A DNA stretch of 39,585 bases from Streptomyces sp. T39 (GCF_008042045.1 NZ_RDBP01000054.1:130059-169643), one strand, 5' to 3'; counted from the first letter of the stretch, positions 21,956-30,463 are shown. Made by a program: numbers and translations. Notes: a model not told the origin generated them from the letters alone.

Positions 21956-24336
21956 CGACGTCCATCGAAGGCAGGATCGCCGAGGAACTCGGCGTACGGG
22001 AGCGGCAGGTCAGGGCGGCCGTCGAGCTGCTGGACGGCGGCTCGACCGTTCCGTTCATCGCCCGCTACCGCAAGGAAGCGACGGAGATGCTCGACGACGC
22101 GCAGCTGCGCACGCTGGAGGAGCGGCTGCGCTATCTGCGGGAGCTGGAGGAGCGCCGTGCGTCCGTCCTGGAGTCCGTCCGCGAGCAGGGCAAGCTGACC
22201 GACGCGCTGGAGGCGCAGATCCGGGCGGCGGACACCAAGGCGCGCCTGGAGGACATCTATCTGCCCTTCAAGCCCAAGCGGCGCACCAAGGCGCAGATCG
22301 CCCGTGAGGCGGGGCTCGAACCGCTGGCGGACGGCCTGCTCGGCGACCCGTCCGTGGAGCCCCTCGCGGCCGCGGCGGCCTTCGTGGACGCGGAGCGGGG
22401 CGTCGCCGATCCGGCCGCGGCGCTGGACGGCGCGCGCGCGATCCTGACGGAGCGCTTCTCCGAGGACGCCGACCTCATCGGCGAACTGCGCGAGCGCATG
22501 TGGACGCGGGGCCGGCTGGTCTCGAAGGTGCGGGAGGGCAAGGAGGAGGCGGGCGCGAAGTTCTCCGACTACTTCGACTTCTCCGAGGGCTTCGCGCAGC
22601 TCCCCTCGCACCGGGTCCTCGCCCTGCTCAGGGGCGAGAAGGAGGACGCCCTCGACCTGGTGCTGGAGCCGGAGGAGGCGGTCGAGGGCCCGTCCTCCTA
22701 CGAGAGCACCATCGCGGCCCGCTTCGGTGTCGCCCAGCGCGGACGCCCCGGCGACAAGTGGCTGGGTGACACCGTCCGCTGGGCCTGGCGCACCCGGATC
22801 CTCGTCCACCTCGGCATCGACCTGCGGCTGCGGCTGCGCACGGCGGCCGAGGACGAGGCGGTCCGCGTCTTCGCGGCGAACCTGCGCGACCTGCTGCTGG
22901 CCGCCCCGGCCGGCACGCGGGCCACGCTCGGACTCGACCCCGGTTTCCGCACCGGTGTGAAGGTGGCCGTCGTCGACGCCACCGGCAAGGTCGTGGCGAC
23001 CGACGTCATCCATCCCCACGTCCCGGCGAACCGGTGGGACGAGTCCCTGGCCAAGCTGGCCCGGCTCGCCGAGGAGCACGCGGTCGAGCTGGTCGCCATC
23101 GGCAACGGCACCGCGTCGCGGGAGACGGACAAGCTCGCGGGCGACCTGATCGCCCGGCACCCGGAGCTGAAGCTCACCAAGGTCATGGTGTCGGAGGCGG
23201 GCGCCTCGGTGTACTCGGCGTCCGCGTTCGCCTCGCAGGAACTGCCGGATCTCGACGTCTCGCTGCGCGGCGCGGTCTCCATCGCGCGCCGGCTGCAGGA
23301 CCCGCTGGCCGAACTGGTGAAGATCGACCCGAAGTCGATCGGGGTCGGCCAGTACCAGCACGACCTCTCGGAGGTGAAGCTCTCCCGCTCGCTCGACGCC
23401 GTGGTCGAGGACTGTGTGAACGGCGTCGGCGTCGACGTCAACACCGCCTCCGCGCCCCTGCTGTCGCGGGTCTCGGGCATCGGCACCGGGCTCGCCGAGA
23501 ACATCGTCGCGCACCGCGACGCCAACGGGCCCTTCCGTTCCCGCAGGGCGCTGAAGGACGTGGCCAGGCTCGGCCCCAAGGCGTACGAGCAGTGCGCGGG
23601 CTTCCTGCGGATCCGCGGCGGCGACGACCCGCTGGACACCTCCAGCGTGCACCCGGAGGCCTATCCGGTGGTGCGGCGCATGGTGAAGGCGGGCGGCGGC
23701 GAGGTCGCCTCCCTGATCGGCAACACCTCGGTGCTGCGGTCGCTGCGGCCGGACGACTTCGTGGACGACACCTTCGGGCTGCCCACCGTCACGGACATCC
23801 TGCGCGAGCTGGAGAAGCCGGGCCGTGACCCGCGGCCGGCGTTCCGGACCGCCACCTTCAAGGAGGGGGTGGAGAAGATCGGCGACCTCGAGCCGGGCAT
23901 GGTCCTGGAGGGCGTGGTCACCAACGTGGCCGCCTTCGGCGCGTTCGTCGACGTCGGGGTCCACCAGGACGGTCTGGTGCACGTCTCGGCGATGTCCAGG
24001 ACGTTCGTCAAGGACCCGCGGGACGTGGTGAAGCCGGGCGACGTGGTGCGGGTGAAGGTGCAGGAGGTCGACATCCCGCGCAAGCGGATCTCGCTCACCC
24101 TGCGGCTCGACGACGAGGCCGTGGCGCAGGAACCCGGCCAGGGCGGCCCCCGGCGCGAGCGGGGCGGCAGGCCCCCGCAGCAGCGCCAGGGCGGCGGCCG
24201 GGAGCGGCGTGGCGGCACCGGCGGCGGCAGCGGCGGGGGTCGCCCGGCCGCGGCGCCCGCGAACAGCGCCATGGCGGACGCCCTGCGCAAGGCCGGGCTG
24301 CTCGACCCCGGCGCCCGGGACAAGCGGCGCGGCTGA
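21952..24336 (+). CDS. tex: Tex family RNA-binding protein
   Basis: A conserved cytoplasmic transcription accessory factor of 794 residues. Domains in order: N-terminal helical Tex domain (residues about 1-200, with FIARYRKEATEMLDD and LEDIYLPFKPKRRTKAQIAREAGLEPLA), a YqgF/RNase H-like domain (about 320-450, LGLDPGFRTGVKVAVVDATG), helix-hairpin-helix segments (about 485-560, LLSRVSGIGTGLAENIVAHRD), and an S1 RNA-binding domain (about 645-715, GMVLEGVVTNVAAFGAFVDVG). The last 75 residues are Arg/Gly-rich, a likely extra nucleic-acid-binding tail, ending in NSAMADALRKAGLLDPG. The GTG 21952 start is preceded by GGGGA. Confidence 0.95.
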   Translation: MTTSIEGRIAEELGVRERQVRAAVELLDGGSTVPFIARYRKEATEMLDDAQLRTLEERLRYLRELEERRASVLESVREQGKLTDALEAQIRAADTKARLEDIYLPFKPKRRTKAQIAREAGLEPLADGLLGDPSVEPLAAAAAFVDAERGVADPAAALDGARAILTERFSEDADLIGELRERMWTRGRLVSKVREGKEEAGAKFSDYFDFSEGFAQLPSHRVLALLRGEKEDALDLVLEPEEAVEGPSSYESTIAARFGVAQRGRPGDKWLGDTVRWAWRTRILVHLGIDLRLRLRTAAEDEAVRVFAANLRDLLLAAPAGTRATLGLDPGFRTGVKVAVVDATGKVVATDVIHPHVPANRWDESLAKLARLAEEHAVELVAIGNGTASRETDKLAGDLIARHPELKLTKVMVSEAGASVYSASAFASQELPDLDVSLRGAVSIARRLQDPLAELVKIDPKSIGVGQYQHDLSEVKLSRSLDAVVEDCVNGVGVDVNTASAPLLSRVSGIGTGLAENIVAHRDANGPFRSRRALKDVARLGPKAYEQCAGFLRIRGGDDPLDTSSVHPEAYPVVRRMVKAGGGEVASLIGNTSVLRSLRPDDFVDDTFGLPTVTDILRELEKPGRDPRPAFRTATFKEGVEKIGDLEPGMVLEGVVTNVAAFGAFVDVGVHQDGLVHVSAMSRTFVKDPRDVVKPGDVVRVKVQEVDIPRKRISLTLRLDDEAVAQEPGQGGPRRERGGRPPQQRQGGGRERRGGTGGGSGGGRPAAAPANSAMADALRKAGLLDPGARDKRRG

Positions 24337-24344
24337 GGCCGCTC

Positions 24345-24380
24345 CCCCGGTACGGACCGCCCCGGGCGTCCGTACCGGGG
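24345..24380 (+). terminator. 13-bp perfect hairpin terminator after tex
   Basis: CCCCGGTACGGAC (24345-24357) pairs with GTCCGTACCGGGG (24368-24380) across a 10-base loop, starting nine bases past the tex stop. Confidence 0.85.
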
Positions 24381-24491
24381 CCGGCCGGTTCACACGGCGG
24401 ACGACGTTTTCCGGGCGGCGCCGAATCCTTTCGGCGTCCCCGCGCCTCCTATGGATGCCGACAGACGTCGGAACGGGACCAGGAGGCCGTC

Positions 24492-24584
24492 ATGATCATG
24501 GGAATCGCCATCGCTGCCGGAGCCGTGGTGCTCTGCACCTGCAGCTACGTCGTCCTGCGCAGGCGGAGGCAGGCCCGTGGCTGA
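24492..24584 (+). CDS. 30-residue single-membrane-span peptide upstream of an ECF sigma factor
   Basis: ATG 24492 has a perfect AGGAGG (24481-24486) five bases upstream. The product opens MIMGIAIAAGAVVLCTCSYV, a hydrophobic helix with a CTC motif, and ends in a cluster of arginines (LRRRRQARG), fitting a small inner-membrane protein with a cytoplasmic C-terminus. Its TGA (24582-24584) overlaps the GTG start of the sigma factor by eight bases, so the two are translationally coupled. Too short for routine gene callers. No known family. Confidence 0.65.
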   Translation: MIMGIAIAAGAVVLCTCSYVVLRRRRQARG

Positions 24585-25155
24585 CCCGTCCTGGCCGGGC
24601 GAGGAGCTGATCACCGCCGCGCAGCGCGGCGACGTCGAGGCGATCACCGCGCTGGTGTCGGGTTCGCACCCGAACGTCCGGCGCTTCGCCCGCTCGCTCT
24701 GCGCCACGCCCGAGGACGCCGAGGACGCCGCGCAGGAGGCCCTGATCATCCTCTACCGCAGGATCGGGATGCTCAGGGCGTCCGGGGCGCTGGCGTCGTG
24801 GATGTTCCGCATCGTCCGCAACGAGTGCCTGCGGCGCGCCCGCACGATGCGAGCCGACGCGCCCCTGCCGGACGGCGCCGTGGGCTCGGCCGAGGACGTG
24901 GCCCTGGAACGCATCGAGGCGGGCAGGGTGGCGGCCGCCGTCGCCGCTCTGCCCGCCGGGCAGCGGGACGTGCTGATCATGCGGGACGTCCGGGGCCACA
25001 GCGGCCCCGTGGTCGCCGAGATGTTCGGCCTCAGTACCGCGGCGATGAAATCGCGGCTGCACCGTGCCCGTGGTGCGGTGCGGCAGTCCCTCCGTGCCAC
25101 GACCGAACCTGCGTCAGGAGACAGCCATGACGACGACCGGGGCCGGCGGCCCTGA
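24577..25155 (+). CDS. ECF-type RNA polymerase sigma factor
   Basis: 192 residues with the two domains of sigma-70-family ECF factors. Region 2 is EDAAQEALIILYRRIGMLR through ASWMFRIVRNECLRRAR. Region 4 is ALPAGQRDVLIMRDVRGHSG, VVAEMFGLSTAAMKSRLHRA and RGAVRQSL, a helix-turn-helix for -35 recognition. The start is GTG 24577, within the end of the upstream membrane peptide ORF. The following CxxC membrane protein gene starts 29 bp before this stop. The three genes form one unit, and the membrane partners may control the sigma factor. No classical zinc-finger anti-sigma (HxxxCxxC) is present. Confidence 0.92.
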   Translation: MADPSWPGEELITAAQRGDVEAITALVSGSHPNVRRFARSLCATPEDAEDAAQEALIILYRRIGMLRASGALASWMFRIVRNECLRRARTMRADAPLPDGAVGSAEDVALERIEAGRVAAAVAALPAGQRDVLIMRDVRGHSGPVVAEMFGLSTAAMKSRLHRARGAVRQSLRATTEPASGDSHDDDRGRRP

Positions 25156-25411
25156 CTTCGCGAGTTCCTCCCTGCCCCGCCATCTGGTGCGGGGTGTGAT
25201 CGGCTTCGGCGGCCTGATCGGATCGGTGGCGTTGCTTCCCCTCGCCGGCCCGGTCGGCCTGCTGCTCCTGCCGGTGGGGCTGCTGGCACTGCGCGGCTGC
25301 CCCGTGTGCTGGGCCGTCGGACTGATGCAGACCGTCTCCCGGGGCCGGCTGCGGCGTGCCTGCGACGGCGACCGGTGCACACTGACCGTCGCGGACCGGG
25401 GGCACCCGTAG
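25127..25411 (+). CDS. CPVC membrane protein (YgaP/DUF2892-like), partner of the ECF sigma factor
   Basis: 94 residues. ATG 25127 has AGGAG six bases before it and overlaps the sigma gene by 29 bp. Two hydrophobic segments (GVIGFGGLIGSVALLPLAG and VGLLLLPVGLLALRG) are followed at once by CPVCWAVGLMQTVSRGRLRR and a second cysteine pair, CDGDRC, near the C-terminus. The membrane part with RGCPxCW resembles the DUF2892 domain of YgaP-like proteins. The four cysteines could bind metal or respond to redox state, which would suit an anti-sigma or sensor role; this is inference from position. Confidence 0.75.
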   Translation: MTTTGAGGPDFASSSLPRHLVRGVIGFGGLIGSVALLPLAGPVGLLLLPVGLLALRGCPVCWAVGLMQTVSRGRLRRACDGDRCTLTVADRGHP

Positions 25412-25423
25412 AGCCGGGTCCCT

Positions 25424-25465
25424 GCGTCCGGATCCGGCGGGCTCGTGTGCCCCCGATCCGGACGC
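25424..25465. terminator. 11-bp hairpin between convergent genes
   Basis: GCGTCCGGATC (25424-25434) is the exact complement of GATCCGGACGC (25455-25465), with further pairs outside. It lies between the convergent CPVC membrane protein and ABC-F genes and probably terminates both. Confidence 0.8.
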
Positions 25466-25471
25466 GGGGCC

Positions 25472-27112
25472 CTACCGGTGCTCGACCGCCTTGCCGTCGG
25501 TCACCTCGATGCGCCGGGTGGTGTGCACCGCGTCCAGCATGCGGCGGTCGTGGGTGACCAGCAGCAGCGTGCCGGTGTAGGCGGCGAGGGCCGACTCCAG
25601 CTGCTCGATGGCGGGCAGGTCGAGGTGGTTCGTCGGCTCGTCGAGGACGAGGAGATTGACCCCGCGGCCCTGGAGCAGCGCGAGCGCCGCGCGGGTGCGC
25701 TCACCCGGGGAGAGGGTGGTCGCCGGGCGCATCACATGGCCGGCCTTCAGGCCGAACTTGGCGAGCAGGGTGCGCACCTCGGCGGGCTCGGTGTCGGGAA
25801 CGGCCGCGCAGAAGGCGTCCAGCAGTGATTGGGTGCCGAAGAACAGCCTGCGCGCCTGGTCCACCTCCCCGACGACCACGCCGGAGCCGAGCGAGGCGTG
25901 TCCGGCGTCCAGGGGAAGGCGGCCGAGGAGCGCCGCGAGGAGAGTGGACTTGCCGGCGCCGTTGGCGCCGGTGACGGCCACCCGGTCCGCCCAGTCGATC
26001 TGCAGCGACACCGGGCCGAAGCGGAAGTCCCCGCGGGTGACCTCGGCCTCGCGCAGCGTGGCCACCACCGAGCCGGACCGGGGCGCGGCGGCGATCTCCA
26101 TCCGCAGTTCCCACTCCTTGCGGGGCTCCTCGACGGTGTCGAGGCGTTCGATCATGCGCTGGGTCTGGCGGGCCTTCGCGGCCTGCTTCTCGCTCGCCTC
26201 GCTGCGGAACTTGCGGCCGATCTTGTCGTTGTCGGTCGCCTTGCGCCGGGCGTTCTTCACGCCCTTGTCCATCCAGGAGCGCTGCATCTGGGCGCGGCCC
26301 TCCAGGGCGGCCCGCTTGTCGGCGAACTCCTCGTACTCCTCGCGGGCGTGCCGGCGGGCGGTCTCGCGTTCCTCGAGGTAGGCCGCGTAGCCGCCGCCGT
26401 AGAGGGTGATCTCCTGCTGGGCGAGGTCCAGTTCGAGGACCTTGGTGACGGTGCGGGTGAGGAACTCGCGGTCGTGGCTGACCACGACCGTGCCGGCCCG
26501 CAGCCCGCGGACGAACGACTCCAGCCGCTCCAGTCCGTCGAGGTCGAGGTCGTTGGTCGGCTCGTCGAGCAGGAAGACGTCGTAGCGGGACAGCAGCAGC
26601 GAGGCGAGGCCGGCACGGGCGGCCTGGCCGCCGGACAGGGACGTCATGGGCGCGTCGAGGCCGACGGTGAGGCCGAGGCCGCCGGCGACCTCCTCGGCGC
26701 GTTCGTCGAGGTCCGCGCCGCCGAGGTCGAGCCAGCGCTCCAGGCTGACGGCGTACGCGTCGTCCGCGCCGGGGGTGCCGTCGACGAGGCCCTGGGTCGC
26801 CGCGTCCATGGCTTCCTGGGCGGCCGCGACGCCGGTGCGGCGGGCGAGGAAGGCGCGTACGGTCTCGTCCGGCCGGCGCTCGGGCTCCTGCGGGAGGTGT
26901 CCGACGGTGGCGGTGGGCGGCGAGAGCCGCAGTTCGCCGTGCTCGGGCCGGTCGAGTCCGGCCAGCAGCCGCAGGAGGGTGGACTTGCCCGCCCCGTTGA
27001 CACCGACGAGACCGATCACGTCACCGGGTGCGACGACGAGGTCGAGTCCGGCGAACAGCGTGCGGTCGCCGTGCCCGGCGGCGAGTTCCTTGGCGACGAG
27101 GGTTGCAGTCAT
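25472..27112 (-). CDS. ABC-F family ATPase
   Basis: A 546-residue soluble protein with two ATPase domains and no membrane helices, a ribosome-associated ABC-F factor. Domain 1 has Walker A VGVNGAGKST, signature LSGGQAARAGLA and Walker B DVFLLDEPTNDLDL. Domain 2 has TGANGAGKST, LSPGERTRAALA and LLVLDEPTNHLDL. Between them lies a charged coiled-coil linker (residues about 245-330, rich in Arg, Glu and Lys), the part that reaches into the ribosome. It may be a translation factor or confer antibiotic protection; the linker does not decide it by eye. ATG 27112 has a TACACT -10 box about ten bases upstream and no clear ribosome site. Confidence 0.92.
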   Translation of the reverse strand: MTATLVAKELAAGHGDRTLFAGLDLVVAPGDVIGLVGVNGAGKSTLLRLLAGLDRPEHGELRLSPPTATVGHLPQEPERRPDETVRAFLARRTGVAAAQEAMDAATQGLVDGTPGADDAYAVSLERWLDLGGADLDERAEEVAGGLGLTVGLDAPMTSLSGGQAARAGLASLLLSRYDVFLLDEPTNDLDLDGLERLESFVRGLRAGTVVVSHDREFLTRTVTKVLELDLAQQEITLYGGGYAAYLEERETARRHAREEYEEFADKRAALEGRAQMQRSWMDKGVKNARRKATDNDKIGRKFRSEASEKQAAKARQTQRMIERLDTVEEPRKEWELRMEIAAAPRSGSVVATLREAEVTRGDFRFGPVSLQIDWADRVAVTGANGAGKSTLLAALLGRLPLDAGHASLGSGVVVGEVDQARRLFFGTQSLLDAFCAAVPDTEPAEVRTLLAKFGLKAGHVMRPATTLSPGERTRAALALLQGRGVNLLVLDEPTNHLDLPAIEQLESALAAYTGTLLLVTHDRRMLDAVHTTRRIEVTDGKAVEHR

Positions 27113-27152
27113 CAGGGGGTGCAGTGTACCGAGCGCCCGGGTGGGCGCAGCG

Positions 27153-27184
27153 GCACGGCCGGCCCCCTCGGGGGCCGGCCGTGC
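27153..27184 (-). terminator. 14-bp hairpin terminator after the BCCT gene
   Basis: GCACGGCCGGCCCC (27153-27166) and its exact complement (27171-27184) enclose a 4-base loop, 16 bases past the stop of the minus-strand BCCT gene. Confidence 0.85.
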
Positions 27185-27200
27185 GCGGTGGACCGGTGGC

Positions 27201-28949
27201 TCAGGAGGTGCCTGCCGGCGGCCCGGACGGCGGGCCGGATGCGCCGGGCTGCGTCTCCTCGCCGGAGCCGGGCCCGATCCGGATCTCGAAGTCGCCGTCG
27301 TAGTGCTCGTGGCCCGCGATCACCGCGGACTCGACGGCCTCGGTGCCGATCTCCCCCCGCACGATCAGCGGGTCGTGCCGCAGGTCGCGCATGAGGGCCA
27401 CGCACATCCCGATCATCACCAGCACAAAGGGCGCGGCCACCAGGATGGTCAGATTCTGCAGTCCGGCCAGCGCGTCGCCCTTGCCGTTGCCGATGAGCAG
27501 CATGATCGCCGCGACGGCGCCGGTGACGACGCCCCAGAACACGACGACGAGCTTCGCCGGTTCGAAGGAGCCGCGCTGCGACAGGGTGCCCATGACGATG
27601 GAGGCGGCGTCCGCCCCGGAGACGAAGAAGATGCCCACGAGGACCATCACGAGGATGCTCATCACGGTGGCGATCGGGAACTCCTGCAGCACGGCGAAGA
27701 GCTGGCCCTCGGGCGTCGACTCGTCGGGAAGCCGGTCGTCGTCCTGGAGCGTCATGGCCGAGCCGCCGAAGATGGCGAACCAGAAGAGGCTGACGGTGCT
27801 CGGCACCAGGATGACGCCGCCGACGAACTGACGGATCGTCCGGCCGCGGCTGATCCGCGCGATGAACATGCCGACGAACGGCGTCCAGGAGATCCACCAG
27901 GCCCAGTAGAAGACCGTCCAGCTGCCGAGCCACTCGGCGACGCCCTCGCCGCTGCTGGCCTCGGTGCGTCCCGCCAGGTCCGGCAGGTCGCCGAGGTAGG
28001 CGGCGATGGAGGTCGGCAGCAGGTCCAGGATGATGATGGTGGGACCGGCGACGAAGACGAACAGGGCGAGCACCAGCGCCAGCACCATGTTGGTGTTGGA
28101 CAGCCACTGGATGCCCTTCTCGACCCCGGAGACCGCCGACGCGACGAACGCCAGGGTCAGCACGGCGATGATGCCGACGAGCAGGCTGGTGCTGACCTTG
28201 TCCATCCAGTCGAGTTCGGTGAAGCCGCTGCCGATCTGCAGGGCGCCGAGGCCGAGCGAGGCGGCCGAGCCGAAGAGCGTCGCCAGGATCGCCAGGATGT
28301 CGATCACCCGGCCGAAGGCCCCGTTGACGTTGCGCTCGCCGATGAGCGGCGTGAAGACCGCGCTGATGGTCTGCCTGCGGCGGCGGCGGTAGGACGCGTA
28401 GGCGATGGCGAGTCCGACGACCGCGTAGATCGCCCAGGGGTGCAGCGTCCAGTGGAACAGCGTGGTGGCCATGGCGGTCTCCATGGCCTCGGCGGCGTCC
28501 TGGGGCGAGGTGCCGGGCGGCGGGGTGGTGAAGTGGGCCAGTGGTTCGCTGACGCCGAAGAACATCAGGCCGATGCCCATGCCCGCGCTGAACATCATCG
28601 CGATCCAGGACACGGTGCGGAACTCGGGTTCCTCGTTCTCCTGGCCCAGCCTGATCCGTCCGTAGCGGCTGATGGCGAGCCAGAGCGCGAAGACGACGAA
28701 GCCCGAGGCGGCGAGCACGAAGGCCCAGCCGCCGTTGTGGATCAGACCGCTGAGCATGCTGTCCGACACGTCCTCCAGCGTGTCGGTGGCGATGGCGCCC
28801 CACAGCACGAAGGCGAGCGTGAGCACGGCCGCCACGCCGAAGACCACGCGGTCGGTGCTCGGACGGCCGCTCTCATGGGGAGGCTCGGGGAGATCGGCCG
28901 TCACCGACAGCTCTCCACGGCCTGCCCGTTCCTCTTCGTCCTGCGGCAC
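27201..28949 (-). CDS. BCCT family betaine/choline/carnitine transporter
   Basis: A 582-residue membrane carrier with about 12 helices, used for uptake of compatible solutes or their precursors. The glycine-rich helix FSAGMGIGLMFFGVSEPLAHF is the Na+-coupled BetP-type form. The tryptophan box is VFYWAWWISWTPFVGMFIAR, followed by ISRGRTIR. The C-terminal 60 residues are hydrophilic and end in a Pro/Gly-rich tail, a candidate osmosensory region. GTG 28949 is preferred because GAAAGG sits eight bases before it; GTG 28958 would add three residues. Confidence 0.93.
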   Translation of the reverse strand: MPQDEEERAGRGELSVTADLPEPPHESGRPSTDRVVFGVAAVLTLAFVLWGAIATDTLEDVSDSMLSGLIHNGGWAFVLAASGFVVFALWLAISRYGRIRLGQENEEPEFRTVSWIAMMFSAGMGIGLMFFGVSEPLAHFTTPPPGTSPQDAAEAMETAMATTLFHWTLHPWAIYAVVGLAIAYASYRRRRRQTISAVFTPLIGERNVNGAFGRVIDILAILATLFGSAASLGLGALQIGSGFTELDWMDKVSTSLLVGIIAVLTLAFVASAVSGVEKGIQWLSNTNMVLALVLALFVFVAGPTIIILDLLPTSIAAYLGDLPDLAGRTEASSGEGVAEWLGSWTVFYWAWWISWTPFVGMFIARISRGRTIRQFVGGVILVPSTVSLFWFAIFGGSAMTLQDDDRLPDESTPEGQLFAVLQEFPIATVMSILVMVLVGIFFVSGADAASIVMGTLSQRGSFEPAKLVVVFWGVVTGAVAAIMLLIGNGKGDALAGLQNLTILVAAPFVLVMIGMCVALMRDLRHDPLIVRGEIGTEAVESAVIAGHEHYDGDFEIRIGPGSGEETQPGASGPPSGPPAGTS

Positions 28950-29221
28950 TGGCGGCACCTTTCACGGGGGTTCTGAGGGAACCTTCTTTCGCCCTCCGCT
29001 ACCCCCTACCACAGGAAGTGCCAGCCGCCCTGCTCAACAGGCTGGCGCAGGTCGCACTACCCGTCCGTCTTGTGCCGTCCGGGTGCAGCACCCGCCTCCG
29101 CCGGGGCGCTCCGGACACGCCGCACCCACCCGCGCAGGGCCCCGGCAACTCCGGCCCGCGCGGCGCTCGAGGACACCCGCGCACGGCGGGGGTGCGCCCG
29201 TCACCGGCCGGCCCCGAGCGG
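28950..29221. promoter_or_regulatory. Divergent intergenic region between BCCT and acetyltransferase genes
   Basis: About 270 bp with no credible gene. Near 29020-29046 a 7-bp inverted repeat (GCCAGCC, 13 bases, GGCTGGC) may be a regulatory site for the BCCT promoter. The rest is GC-rich and unstructured by eye until the palindrome at 29222. Confidence 0.4.
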
Positions 29222-29263
29222 ATGCGTACGACCGTACACTTCATGGTGTACGGTCGTACGCAT
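29222..29263. promoter_or_regulatory. 42-bp perfect palindrome over the acetyltransferase start codon (probable TetR operator)
   Basis: The 18-bp arms ATGCGTACGACCGTACAC (29222-29239) and 29246-29263 are exact complements around the 6-base centre ttcatg. The right arm ends inside the ATG at 29262. Candidate -10 boxes lie within it (TACACT 29235-29240; TACGGT 29249-29254). Each arm carries a CGTACG core, so two dimers could bind. The TetR gene two positions downstream is the obvious candidate binder. Confidence 0.8.
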
Positions 29264-29840
29264 GACGGACTACTTCGCCGGCGACCCCCGGACGCATCAC
29301 GAACGCATGCTCGCCGGCGACCCCTACATCGCCGACGACCCCGAGATCGCGCGCGAGGCACAGCGGGCCGTGCGGCTGGCCGCCGCGTACCAGGCCGCGT
29401 ACACCGAGGACGCCGGCGCCGCGCAGCCGATCATCGAGGAGCTGATCGGGGAGCTCGGCGCCGGCGCGCACATCAGGCCGCCGCTCTTCGTCGACTACGG
29501 ATCCCGGATCAGCGTCGGCGAGAGGACGTTCGTCAACGTCAACCTCACCGCGCTCGACGTCGCCCCGATCACCATCGGCAAGGACTGCCAGATCGGGCCG
29601 AACGTCCAGCTGCTCACCCCCACCCACCCCCTGGAGCCGCAGCCCCGGCGCGACAAGCTGGAGGCGGCGCGGCCGATCACCATCGGGGACAACGTGTGGC
29701 TCGGCGGCGGCGCGATCGTGCTGCCCGGTGTGACCATCGGCGACAACAGCGTCATCGGCGCGGGCGCCGTGGTCACCCGGGACGTGCCCGCGAACGTGGT
29801 CGCCGTCGGCAACCCGGCCCGTGTGATCCGCGAGCTCTAG
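29262..29840 (+). CDS. Maltose/galactoside O-acetyltransferase-like protein
   Basis: 192 residues. The N-terminal cap RMLAGDPYIADDPEIARE is the maltose-acetyltransferase domain, followed by the left-handed beta helix of hexapeptide repeats (ITIGKDCQIGPNVQLL, ITIGDNVWLGGGAIVLPG, VTIGDNSVIGAGAVVTRDV). The catalytic His is probably in TPTHPLEPQPRR. It transfers acetyl from acetyl-CoA to a sugar or similar hydroxyl. There is no ribosome site, because the palindrome occupies the leader; a leaderless transcript from TACGGT is possible. It is 11 bp from the TetR gene, so the two form an operon. Confidence 0.9.
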   Translation: MTDYFAGDPRTHHERMLAGDPYIADDPEIAREAQRAVRLAAAYQAAYTEDAGAAQPIIEELIGELGAGAHIRPPLFVDYGSRISVGERTFVNVNLTALDVAPITIGKDCQIGPNVQLLTPTHPLEPQPRRDKLEAARPITIGDNVWLGGGAIVLPGVTIGDNSVIGAGAVVTRDVPANVVAVGNPARVIREL

Positions 29841-29851
29841 GCTTTCGGACC

Positions 29852-30403
29852 ATGGCGACAGGACAGGCGGACCCCGAGCGGCGTGAGCGGATCATCGGTG
29901 CCGCCCTGGACCTGATCGCGGAGGAGGGTGTGGCGGGCACCTCGCACCGCAAGGTCGCCGCCCGCGCGGGCGTGCCGCTGGGGTCGATGACGTACCACTT
30001 CACGAGCATGGACGAGCTGCTGCGGGAGGCGTTCACGCGCTTCTCGGGCGGCGTCGCGGCCCTGTTCGCACAACGGCTCGGGGCCGCGGCGACTCCCGAC
30101 GAGGCGCGGGCGGCCGTCACGGCGCTCATCCACGAACTGGGCGAGGGCGGGCAGCGCAACCTCGTGCTCACCCACGAGCTGTACACCCTCGCGGCGCGCA
30201 GGCCCGTCTTCCGGGAGCTGACGCGGGCCTGGATGCGCAGCAGCCGGGACGCCCTGGAACGGCACTTCGACCCGGCGACGGCCCGCAGGCTCGACGCCCT
30301 GATCGAGGGCATGTCCCTGCACCAGGCGCTCGACACCGAACCCCACGATCCGGCCCTGACCGCGGAGGCGGTCGCGCGGATCACCGCACCCGGCGGGAGC
30401 TGA
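29852..30403 (+). CDS. TetR-family transcriptional regulator
   Basis: 183 residues. The N-terminal helix-turn-helix is RRERIIGAALDLIAEEGVAG, then TSHRKVAARAGVPLGSMTYH and FTSMDELLREAF. The C-terminal ligand-binding part is helical and less conserved. It is co-transcribed with the acetyltransferase. The perfect palindrome at 29222-29263 is its likely operator, giving autoregulation. ATG 29852 is preceded by only weak purines (cggacc), and translation may be coupled to the upstream gene. The stop TGA lies in the loop of its own terminator. Confidence 0.9.
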   Translation: MATGQADPERRERIIGAALDLIAEEGVAGTSHRKVAARAGVPLGSMTYHFTSMDELLREAFTRFSGGVAALFAQRLGAAATPDEARAAVTALIHELGEGGQRNLVLTHELYTLAARRPVFRELTRAWMRSSRDALERHFDPATARRLDALIEGMSLHQALDTEPHDPALTAEAVARITAPGGS

Positions 30404-30414
30404 CGGCTCCCGCC
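30392..30414 (+). terminator. Hairpin with the TetR stop codon in its loop
   Basis: GGCGGGAGC (30392-30400) pairs with GCTCCCGCC (30406-30414). The 5-base loop TGACG contains the TetR stop codon. Confidence 0.65.
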
Positions 30415-30425
30415 GCCTCCGGCCG

Positions 30426-30463
30426 CCCGGTCGGCGCCCCACCTGACGGGGGCGCCGGCCGGG
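30426..30463 (+). terminator. 15-bp hairpin terminator after the TetR gene
   Basis: Bases 30426-30440 pair with 30449-30463 (core CGGCGCCCC/GGGGCGCCG) with one G-U wobble and an 8-base loop. With the previous hairpin it forms a double terminator insulating the LacI gene. Confidence 0.75.

Noticed and set aside
24337..24491. ECF autoregulated promoter (GGAAC with GTC) before the sigma unit
   Set aside because: The only GGAAC has a 14-bp spacing to GTC, overlapping the ribosome site and start codon, too close to be used.
25472..27112. ABC-F protein as a drug exporter
   Set aside because: No membrane domain is fused or adjacent; the two-ATPase layout with a charged linker is the soluble ABC-F type.
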